A stretch of 64,000 nt of DNA from an uncultured Prevotellaceae bacterium (GTDB taxonomy: Bacteria; Bacteroidota; Bacteroidia; Bacteroidales; Bacteroidaceae), in NCBI GenBank assembly GCA_902769705.1, contig CACXPX010000003.1:179929-243928 (forward strand), read 5' to 3'. The notes below the pieces were generated by a model. It had not been told where the DNA came from, searched no databases, and worked only from the letters and a program-made list of their open reading frames with translations. How positions within the stretch are numbered: the stretch's first letter is position 1; each line of letters starts with the position of its first letter. The position numbers were made by a program, and so were the translations under genes. Shown here piece by piece: positions 42,986-51,400 of this stretch.

Positions 42986-43085
42986 TGAGAACCTGTTCGA
43001 CCGCAATTATTCAACCTACTCCGACTGGAACCACCTGCCGCAGAAAGGCCGGAACATCTATGTCAATGCCGCTTTTCAGTTGTGA
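42981..43085 (+). pseudogene. C-terminal fragment of a TonB-dependent receptor
   Basis: The plus-strand frame from 42981 reads GIENLFDRNYSTYSDWNHLP, then QKGRNIYVNAAFQL and TGA at 43083-43085. This is the typical last strand region of a TonB-dependent receptor. Nothing upstream continues the frame: the DNA there is the antisense of the desulfurase remnant. It is a leftover from a rearrangement. Confidence 0.82.
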
Positions 43086-43100
43086 GCCTCAGGAAAAAAA

Positions 43101-43901
43101 CTAAGCTTTCACGATATCCTGAATGACGAGTCCTGCCAGCATAAAGCCGAAGATGGCAGTGATGTGAGCCAGAGTGCCATTGATTTGCGCCTTCGAGGAG
43201 CACCACTCATGGTTCAGCAAGGTGGGGTCGCCAGGCCCTGCCTTTGCTTTTGGACAAAGACACTGCTCGGTGCCGCAGGTGGCGTTATGGCCTTTGTTTT
43301 CCAACAACTCGTCGGAATACACGCATTTGAACTTGCGCTTGGGATAGCGCCCGTCGCGCTTGAAACGCTTGCGCAGGGCACGAGCCAGCGGGTCGCCTTG
43401 CACCTTCCAGAACTCAGCCGTCCTGATGCGGGTGGGGTCGAGCTTCAGCGCGGCACCCATCGATGAGAAGAACTTTGCCCGCGTCTCTGTAGCCATCAGA
43501 ATGAGCAGCGCCTTGTCCTTCAGCGAGTCGATGGCATCGATGATATAGTCGTAGCTGCCGATATCGAAACTCTCGGCCGTCTCGGCGGTGAATATCTGTT
43601 GCAGGGCCACCACCTCTGCCGAGGGGTTGATGCTGAGCAGACGCTCCTTCAAGGCCTCCACCTTCACCTGGCCCACGGTCTTCGAGGTGGCCATCAGCTG
43701 GCGGTTGATGTTGGTGATGCATACGCGGTCGCTGTCTACAATCGTCAAGTGTCTGATGCCCGAGCGCACCAGGCTCTCGGCGCACCACGAGCCCACGCCG
43801 CCCACGCCGAAGATGATGACCCGTTTCTCGGAGATGCTGCTCATGGCCTCGTCGCCCAACAAGAGTTCCGACCTGCGGAAAATTGCCCGTTCCATCGCCA
43901 T
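43101..43901 (-). CDS. tcdA: tRNA threonylcarbamoyladenosine dehydratase
   Basis: 266 residues of the ThiF/E1 superfamily: ATP loop IFGVGGVGSWCAESL, DSDRVCITNINRQ, DAIDSLKDK and the C-terminal membrane-associated helix (HITAIFGFMLAGLVI). It cyclises t6A37 in tRNA to ct6A. Cysteine-rich loops CGTEQCLC may bind metal. The neighbouring desulfurase gene is only a remnant. Confidence 0.92.
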   Translation of the reverse strand: MAMERAIFRRSELLLGDEAMSSISEKRVIIFGVGGVGSWCAESLVRSGIRHLTIVDSDRVCITNINRQLMATSKTVGQVKVEALKERLLSINPSAEVVALQQIFTAETAESFDIGSYDYIIDAIDSLKDKALLILMATETRAKFFSSMGAALKLDPTRIRTAEFWKVQGDPLARALRKRFKRDGRYPKRKFKCVYSDELLENKGHNATCGTEQCLCPKAKAGPGDPTLLNHEWCSSKAQINGTLAHITAIFGFMLAGLVIQDIVKA

Positions 43902-43917
43902 AATCTATTTTTGTCTG

Positions 43918-43925
43918 CAAAGGTA
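43918..43925 (-). promoter_or_regulatory. -7 element TACCTTTG of tcdA
   Basis: TAnnTTTG match 16 nt upstream of ATG 43901; -33 element poor. Confidence 0.6.
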
Positions 43926-43990
43926 GTGTTTTTTTCTGAATGAAACGGCTCGCGGAAGCCACTTTTTGCAAAATACCGCACTAATGGTAT

Positions 43991-44020
43991 TTTGGGATAG
44001 ACAAAAACTTCGTACCTTTG
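43991..44020 (+). promoter_or_regulatory. Promoter of the symporter gene
   Basis: TTTG (43991-43994), 18 nt, TACCTTTG (44013-44020), 19 nt before the ATG. Confidence 0.72.
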
Positions 44021-44039
44021 CCCCATAATTGATACAAGT

Positions 44040-45239
44040 ATGAAGAGAACACTGATTTGGATTGGCGCACTCGTGGTGGGTGCCGTGTTAGGGTTGTTGG
44101 GACTGGGATGGCTCAACGACGCGATGAACTTCGTGGCAACGGTATACACGCGTTTGTTCCAGTTGCTGGCCGTGCCCACGATTGTGCTGGCCGTCATCAC
44201 CACCTTCGCCACCTTCGGCTCAAAGGGCTCAGGCCGCATCTTCGGCCGCACGCTCACCTACACCCTGCTCACCACCTTCGCCGCCTCAGCCGTTGGAGCA
44301 TTGCTGTATGTGCTCATCGCCCCCGGCAACCTTGACCTCGCCAACCTCTCCTTGGGCGAGACGGTGGAAACACCAGCAGCACAGGGCGACTTAGAAGGCG
44401 TCTCCTATTATTCCCACATCGTCAGCATCATCCCCAACAACATCGTGCGGCCTTTCCTCGAGGGCAACGTGCTCTCGCTGCTCCTGCTGGCTTTTGCCAT
44501 AGGCATCGGCCTCTCCAAGCTGCCCGACAGCGAGAACAAGGCCGTGGTGACAAAGGGCCTGCTGGGGTTGCAAGAGCTGCTCTTCCTGCTCATCCGCGGG
44601 CTCATCTGGGCGCTGCCGTTGGGCATTGTGGCCTTCTCCGCCCAGTTGTCGGCACAAGTGTCGGCAGGCGTGGTGGCCGACAGCATAGGCAAGTACGTGC
44701 TCGTGGTGCTGGGAGGCAATGTCGTTCAGTTCTTCGTCGTCCTGCCGTTGTTCCTGTTGGCTCGCGGGCTCAATCCCCTTCATGTGTTGGGCAAGATGAT
44801 GCCTGCCGTGCTGATGGCGCTGTTCACCAAGAGCAGTGCCGCCACCCTGCCCGTCACGATGGAGACTGCCGAAGAGCGATTGGGCGTGAGCAAGAAGATT
44901 GCCCGTTTCGTGCTCCCCATCTGCACCACCATCAACATGAACGGTTGCGCAGCCTTCATCCTTGTCACCTCCCTCTTCGTGATGCAGAATGGTGGAACGC
45001 CCCTCACGTGGAGCACCATCCTGCTCTGGATCATCATCTCCGTCGTCTCAGCCGTCGGCAACGCCGGAGTGCCCATGGGCTGCTATTTCCTCACGCTCTC
45101 GCTGATGTCAGGCATCGGCGCCCCCATCACCGTCCTGGGCATCATCCTCCCCATTTACACCATCATCGACATGGTGGAGACGGCTGAAAACGTGTGGTCC
45201 GACTCGTGTGTGGCAGCAATGATCGACAAGGATTTGTAG
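44040..45239 (+). CDS. Dicarboxylate/amino acid:cation symporter
   Basis: 399 residues of the DAACS (SLC1/GltP) fold: about eight helices and two hairpin loops, with the serine-rich KSSAATLPVT in hairpin 1, the NMNGCAAF motif in helix 7 and GVPMGCYFLTL in hairpin 2. It imports glutamate, aspartate, serine or C4-dicarboxylates with sodium or protons; the substrate cannot be fixed from these motifs. Confidence 0.88.
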   Translation: MKRTLIWIGALVVGAVLGLLGLGWLNDAMNFVATVYTRLFQLLAVPTIVLAVITTFATFGSKGSGRIFGRTLTYTLLTTFAASAVGALLYVLIAPGNLDLANLSLGETVETPAAQGDLEGVSYYSHIVSIIPNNIVRPFLEGNVLSLLLLAFAIGIGLSKLPDSENKAVVTKGLLGLQELLFLLIRGLIWALPLGIVAFSAQLSAQVSAGVVADSIGKYVLVVLGGNVVQFFVVLPLFLLARGLNPLHVLGKMMPAVLMALFTKSSAATLPVTMETAEERLGVSKKIARFVLPICTTINMNGCAAFILVTSLFVMQNGGTPLTWSTILLWIIISVVSAVGNAGVPMGCYFLTLSLMSGIGAPITVLGIILPIYTIIDMVETAENVWSDSCVAAMIDKDL

Positions 45240-45266
45240 TGCTCCTCATTACTAAAAATATCGCTA

Positions 45267-45398
45267 GTTACCGCCGTGTGGTAGTATGTCTACCGCATAC
45301 TGGTAATAACGTTACCGCATAGTGGTAATGGTGTTACCACATATTGGTAATGATGTTACCGCATACTGGTAATGATGTTACCGCATACTGGTAATGAT
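45267..45398. repeat. 22-nt-period array F (6 units)
   Basis: Units from 45267 in 22-nt steps with the dyad TTACCGCATACTGGTAA and five or so variable bases; the last two units are identical. Downstream, 45399-45630 holds inverted CCAATGCCAC / GTGGCATTGG segments and the hairpin CGCCCGTTTAGCAACGGGCG (45531-45550), but no gene. Confidence 0.9.
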
Positions 45399-45630
45399 TC
45401 TGGAAATGCGTCAACTGAAGTTGTTGCCACCAATGCCACGCTTTTGCAACACATTAACTACTTGTTTCCCAATGTGTTATGCGAGTGGTGGCATTGGGAA
45501 ACCAGCCATTTCCCACGCTGTTTGGTGCCTCGCCCGTTTAGCAACGGGCGGGCTTCTGAGCCAAAACCATTCACAACCTTCATCAGCAAGACCGTCAGAA
45601 TTTTCTTGACAAAAGAAGAAAAACTCCTTC

Positions 45631-45873
45631 TTATGCGTTATACTTCAACCGATGGCGATAGCTGCGGATAGTGGAACCTGACACGCGCAACAAAGCTTGA
45701 ATCTGCTGGTCGTCTAATCCCATGTGCTGCAGAATCAAGTAGGTTGTATGGCGCAGCGTCGGAGAGTTGTACGGCTTGCACATTCGGGCGAAGTCAAGCG
45801 GATTGGTGAACGCGAAATAGTCTACGAAGGCCTGCTCCTTTGTCGTGTCGAAATCCGTCATGCTGCCAGCCAA
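45631..45873 (-). CDS. Small protein with C-terminal helix-turn-helix, possibly a remnant
   Basis: 80 residues from a TTG; the frame is open about 26 codons further upstream without an ATG. The end (DDQQIQALLRVSGSTIRSYR) looks like the DNA-binding helix-turn-helix of a regulator, and the preceding part is helical. It may be the tail of a larger degraded regulator. Low confidence. Confidence 0.4.
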   Translation of the reverse strand: MAGSMTDFDTTKEQAFVDYFAFTNPLDFARMCKPYNSPTLRHTTYLILQHMGLDDQQIQALLRVSGSTIRSYRHRLKYNA

Positions 45874-45998
45874 GATTTTTTCGTAGACCTCTTTTCCACT
45901 GCCGAGTGCGGTGGCTTTTTGGTTTATCTTGTGTGTAAGTTACTTCCATGTCCACACTTTTAATAAGTGTATGCGTACCAGATTTCCCGATAATCTCT

Positions 45999-48437
45999 TT
46001 AGAACGGGTAGCCGATGGCGAAGTGGAGGGTCTGGTAGCGGTGGAAGCTGTCGAGGTTGAAGAATCCGCTCTTCTCGGTCTTGTAAGGCACGTGCAGACC
46101 GATACCCCAGTCGAGTCGGAGGATGAGGAAATCGAGGTCGTAGCGTATTCCCACGCCCGTTCCCACGGCCACTTGGTTGAAGATGCTCTTGAGCTTGAAC
46201 TTGGTGTTGATCAGGAGGTTGTCGAGTTCATCGTCGTCAAGCTTCAGCTGGTCGATGTTCCACACGTTTCCGGCATCGAGGAAGAGGGCTCCATGGAGGT
46301 TGCCGAAGAGTCGCTGGCGGTATTCGAGGTTAGCCAGAAACTTCACGTCGCCGTTCTGGAAGAGGTAGGATGCTTGCGGATTGTCGAGTCCGGGGAAGTC
46401 GCCGGGGCCTATGCCGCGGATGGGGAATGCTCGCACGCTGTTGGCGCCTCCCACATAGAACAGCTCGCTGAAGGGTGTTGCCTCGGAGTTGGCATAGGAA
46501 TAGACCACTCCGCCGCCCAGATGGCCCACGAGGGAGGAGTGGGTGGAGAGTGTCCACGTCTTGGTGAAGTCGGTCTCCATCTTGACGAACTGGGAATAGG
46601 GGTTCTTGAACATCTTCTTGCCGCGCTCGTCCCATTGGCGTCCGAAGGCCATATAGCCGACCGAAGAGATGTTGCCCGACTCGGAGAGGGTGACCGTCCA
46701 GTAGATGGGGTTGCGCAACGTTGTGGGGCTGTTGTAGGTATAGGTGTAGCGCATCTGCGGGATGAAATAGTCGCTCATGGTGGCCAGCAGATAGGGGTTG
46801 GCGGTGACAATTTCATCGAATTTGTCGGTGTGGCTGTTCATGAACTGGTATTTCACGGTGAGCGGACTGAACTCGTGGCGGCTGTTGGCCGAGGGTTGCC
46901 AGCGGTAGGTCCATTCCCCTCCCACGATGTGCATCTTATAGTATCCGGGGCGTCGCACGATGTCGCTCGAGACCTTTGCAAGGGTTGTGGGTGTGGCGTA
47001 GTAGCGTCGGCGAGGCACTCGGCGTGTGGTGCCGTCGGCAAGGGTGACGGTGCGCCGGCTGGTGCGGTTTCCTCCGAAGAAGGGGGCAACGATGCGGGGG
47101 AACTCGATGCTGGCGTCCACACCATACTCATAGGAGTTCATGTCGTTTGCCGAGCTGTGGGTTTGCCATTCGTAGGAGCCGTGGACGTTGATGTCGAGTT
47201 TTTCGGCTCCATGAAAGGCGTTTCGCTTGGTGATACCCATCTTCAGCTCAGGACCGAGTCGGCCGATGGTGCGCTTGATGAAGTTGGACTCGATATAGAA
47301 GTCGTAAGGGCGTTCGAAGACGCAGTTGAGCGTAAGGTCGAGCGTGTCCTGAACGGAGAAACGGGGGACGAGGAACGAGGAATCGTTGCCCAAGACTGGG
47401 AATCCTTCCTCATCTGTTCTGGGACGCGGCGTGAACTGGAAGTCAACCATCGAGAACAGGCCCATCGTGTTGATGGCGCTGGCGGTCTGCAGATATTTGT
47501 CGTAGCTGTAGGGCTGGCGGTGGCGCAACTTCATGGCTCCCATGATGACACGCGTGCGGAGAGGGGGCTTGCTGCCGTTGAAGTGGATGGTGAACGAGCG
47601 GCGGCGCACGCTGTCGGTGAGCTCTTGCATGAACGTCTTGCGCAGGTTCACCGTGACGTTGCCCATATACCACTTGCGCTGAGCCTCGTCGGGGATGTCT
47701 TCGGCCATCTGCAGGCGCAGGGAGGCCTTGTTCAGGGAGGTGTTGACGGTGTCAGCCAGATAGCTGGCGTAGCTGGGCTGATAGAAATAGTATCCGTTGT
47801 TGCGGAAGAGGGTTGAGATGCGCATGCGCTCGGCATCGAGCGAGGACACGGTGAAGGGTGCGCCCTGAGTGAGCAGGCTTTCTTGGCGCGTGGCTTGTAT
47901 GAGGCTGTCGGCTTCGATGGGGAACCCCACGTAGGCAACGGTGTCGATGGTCATCAGCGGGCCGAGGTTGATTTGATAGCCAATCTTGCTCTTCTTCGGA
48001 TTGTGCTGGGGGATGACGGTGTGGTTGACCTTTGCCTGGAAATAACCGTAGTTGCGCAAGAGCGACTGGGCCACCGACGCGCGCAACTCGGGATTCACCC
48101 AACTCATCAGCACGGGCTTCTTGCCGAAGGCGTCGGTCATCCAACGCGAGAACTTGTCGTCCTTGCCCGAGAAGGCATTCCATACCCAGAGGCCGTAGGG
48201 GAAGGGTGTGCGATAGTAACTGCTGCCAAACAACGCTCCGTTGGGGGCGGTGGCCAATGCTGCCTCAACCTCCTCTTTCGCCGTTTCGAGGTTGTCGCTC
48301 TTCTCGTAGTTCTCGTATTCAATCTTCGAGAGCCCCACAAAGAGCTGGTCGTCATCGGGGATGTTCTTGGTGGTGGAGCATGCTGCCATCAGGAATGCCG
48401 CACAGAGGAGGAAAAGGAGTCTATCGAGTTGTTTCAT
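45999..48437 (-). CDS. tamA: TamA-like Omp85 outer-membrane protein (lipoprotein form)
   Basis: 812 residues from ATG 48437. Lipobox MAAC, then POTRA-type repeats (about 20-420) and an Omp85 beta-barrel with the lid-loop motif in VRAFPIRGIGPGD (R-G-x-G) and a final aromatic strand ending in Phe (FAIGYPF). Together with the adjacent TamB gene it forms a translocation/assembly or lipid-transport module between the membranes. Lipid-anchored TamA is usual in Bacteroidetes. It overlaps tamB by 17 nt. Confidence 0.88.
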   Translation of the reverse strand: MKQLDRLLFLLCAAFLMAACSTTKNIPDDDQLFVGLSKIEYENYEKSDNLETAKEEVEAALATAPNGALFGSSYYRTPFPYGLWVWNAFSGKDDKFSRWMTDAFGKKPVLMSWVNPELRASVAQSLLRNYGYFQAKVNHTVIPQHNPKKSKIGYQINLGPLMTIDTVAYVGFPIEADSLIQATRQESLLTQGAPFTVSSLDAERMRISTLFRNNGYYFYQPSYASYLADTVNTSLNKASLRLQMAEDIPDEAQRKWYMGNVTVNLRKTFMQELTDSVRRRSFTIHFNGSKPPLRTRVIMGAMKLRHRQPYSYDKYLQTASAINTMGLFSMVDFQFTPRPRTDEEGFPVLGNDSSFLVPRFSVQDTLDLTLNCVFERPYDFYIESNFIKRTIGRLGPELKMGITKRNAFHGAEKLDINVHGSYEWQTHSSANDMNSYEYGVDASIEFPRIVAPFFGGNRTSRRTVTLADGTTRRVPRRRYYATPTTLAKVSSDIVRRPGYYKMHIVGGEWTYRWQPSANSRHEFSPLTVKYQFMNSHTDKFDEIVTANPYLLATMSDYFIPQMRYTYTYNSPTTLRNPIYWTVTLSESGNISSVGYMAFGRQWDERGKKMFKNPYSQFVKMETDFTKTWTLSTHSSLVGHLGGGVVYSYANSEATPFSELFYVGGANSVRAFPIRGIGPGDFPGLDNPQASYLFQNGDVKFLANLEYRQRLFGNLHGALFLDAGNVWNIDQLKLDDDELDNLLINTKFKLKSIFNQVAVGTGVGIRYDLDFLILRLDWGIGLHVPYKTEKSGFFNLDSFHRYQTLHFAIGYPF

Positions 48438-51400
48438 TGGTTCGCAGGGTTGAATCGTTAGGACTTCGCAGGGGTGCAACAGCGTTGGTGGAGCTCCGCA
48501 AGGTGGAGTCGCGGCGCAAGGAGGCAGGAATGGTGTTGTTGTCGCTCTTGAAGTTGAAGATATCTTTGAAGTGCTGCAACGAGCGGCGCCAGATGAAACC
48601 GCCGCCATATTCCTGGGTATAGCCTTCGAGCCAGTCGTAGACGTTGTTCTCGTAGAACAGCTTCACGAACTTGTTGGCGGTGTTGTCGAGGCGGTATTCG
48701 AAGGTGACGTTGTCGAAGAACGACTGGTTCTGGTTGGGCATTTCCACGCCCGTAGAGACCTTTCCACCGACGGAAATCTTCAACTTGTTGTTCCAGAAAC
48801 GCTTGGCGAACTTGAACGAATAGTTGGTGGACGTGTTGCCGCTGGCGTCGATGGTGTTGTCGAGTCCGACGGAGAAGTCCAACGTGCGCAGGGCATTGCC
48901 CGTGATGTTGTTGATTTCGCTTTGCAAGAACGTGCTCAGGGCGTTGTTCATCGAGAAGCCGTTGGTGTCGCCATCGGCGAGATACATGCCCGTGGTGAGC
49001 ATTGTAACGGCCAATTTGCCGCGCTGCTCCACACTCATGGTCTGCAACTCGGAATGGAGCGCCATATCCTCGGGTGCGTCGAGTGTGAACTCAAGTCCCA
49101 TATCGTTGAGCGTCTTGGTGATGATGACTCCGCAATCGAAGTTGACACTCCGCCCCACTCCATTGCTTCCTGTGACGGAGGTGCGGATATCCTCGGTGGC
49201 GGTGATGTTGAGCGTGGGGTTCATGGGGTCGCCCGTGAACTCGATGTAGCTGCCGTCCTTGATGGTGAAGGTCTTCAGAGGTATGATGGGCAACGAATAC
49301 TTCATCTCTCCGTTGTCGAGCGAATAGCGGCCCGTCAGGCGGAGGTTCTCGGCAGGATTGTATTGCATACGCAGGTTGCCGCCACCCATCAGGTCGATGT
49401 AGTTGCTCTTGTCGTTGTTCAGATAAGCCATGATGTGGGCACCCTTGTCCACGCCCACCGTCAGGTCCATATTGAAGCCCATCAGCTCGGGACGTTTGAC
49501 AACGGTCTGGGTGGTGTCGGCAAAGTCGGTGAACTTCACGAGCTCGTCCAGTTGGTTGTCGGTGGTGAGGGGTGAATCGCGGAGGATATACACGAGGTCG
49601 GTGGTGCCCAGCACGTCGAGTTTGCCTCGCATATTGAGTTGCGAGAGTTCGCCCTTCATCGTGCCGTAGAAGTTCACATAAGCCTTTCCGAACGCCTCTG
49701 AGCGCGGATTCTCCTTAGCATCGACAAGCAGGAAGTTCTGCGCACGCATCCTCACATCCAGCTTCATGTGGTCGAGGTCGGAGAAGTCGAGTGTGCCGTA
49801 TGTGGTCAGCGGACTGTTGTTGCTGGCGTTCATGTTGAAGTTCTCGAACAACAGACGGCTCTTGGAAATGGTGACGGGATCGTTGTCGAAGCGCAATTTC
49901 ACGCCGTAGGGCACGCTCACAAGATAGGCTGAGTCGAGATACACCTCGCCATCGACTTGCGGTTTCGAGAGTGTTCCACGAATGTCCAATGCTCCTTCGG
50001 CCCTTCCTTGAAGTCCGATAATCTGGTCAGGGATGAAACCGTTGATGAGCGAGAGCGGCAGACGTTCGAGTCCCAACTGGGCATCGAGCCAACCCTTGCC
50101 TTCCGACTTGTAGGAACCTTGAAGGGTTGCAATCTCCTGTCCGTCTTGTATCAGAATTCCATCAACATAATGGCTGCCGTCGTCTTTGGGAATATAAACG
50201 AACTCTGTGCCGAGATTGCCCATCGGACTGTTCTCGTAGACCAGCTTGTCAATCGACAAGTTAGACGAAACCGACAATTCGTCGGCGGTCTGAATGGCGT
50301 GGAAGTCGCCGTTCATCATTCCCTTCACGTCGGGCATATAGGGAATAACCGACAACAATTCTTCCAAATTGAACTGGTGAACGGTCAGCGTCACATCTTG
50401 CAAGGCGTCTTCGTTCTCGTCGTTGGTGTAGATTTGCAATCCCGTTCCATCGGCAGCCTTCATCACAACATCGGCCGACACGCGGTTGTCGTTGCCCAGG
50501 AACATATAGTTTCCGTCGCCCATCGTGAACTCCTTGTAGCCAATGATGGGGGTTTTGATGTAGGGTTGGAAACGGAAACCGTTCTCTTCCATCGTGGCCT
50601 CCACTCCAAGGCGCAATCCCATCTTGCCACTAGCGTCGAACAAACGGGCACCCATCACTGTTCCCCGGTCGCGCAAAACACCATCAACAAGGGCGTTGAA
50701 CGTGTATTGCGGATTCTTCTCGTTGTTGCGCACCTGAGCCCGATAGCTCATGCGGGTGGAGTCGGAAACGATGGAGAAATTGATGGTGTCGAGCAGCATG
50801 CTGTCGAGCATGAACTTTTCAACGTGCATATTGCCGTTAAGACCAGTCAAAGCCGAAGAATGAATCTTGCAACTGATGGACTGAAGCGTCATTCCCTGCT
50901 GGGCGAGCATCTCCATGATGAAGTTGTTCTGCCCACTTGAGAGCGACATACGGGCTTCGGGCAGCTTCCTGCGGAAAGCCACTTGGTCAATCTCGCGGTT
51001 GCGCCACTGGCTCTTCACCTCGTCATAGAGCTCTGTGCCCACCTTCAACAACTGCTCGTAGCCGCTGGCAGCATCCATATCAAGATGGAAATCGCCCATA
51101 TCGGCCACCACATGGGTAGTGTCCCGACGGGTAAGCAGGTCGATAGCAACATCGCCCGGGCGATAGACATGCTGGTCATCACGCACCACGAGGTCGCCCA
51201 CCGTTCCTTCCACCTTATAGTATTGCTTCATGTCGGTGTCGATATCGAGATGGGCACATCCGCCAACGGTCAATGGCGACTCGGCAAGTCCCAAAGCGGT
51301 GAGGTCGGCATTGGTGATATCAGCGATAACGGTTCCGCGCAAACGCTTGCTGTTCAGCAATCCTTCAGCATTGAAGGAGCCTTTCACCAACGGATTCTGG

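Noticed and set aside
42981-43085. Small intact protein
   Set aside because: The 34 codons have no start and match only the end of TonB-dependent receptors.
45372-45671. 99-codon plus-strand frame after the symporter
   Set aside because: It runs through array F and hairpins; composition is not protein-like.
45948-47816. Plus-strand frame of 622 codons opposite tamA
   Set aside because: Shadow of the Omp85 gene; the minus strand carries lipobox, POTRA and barrel features.
48571-49575. Plus-strand frame opposite tamB
   Set aside because: Shadow frame; similar long plus-strand frames recur along tamB because of its codon composition.
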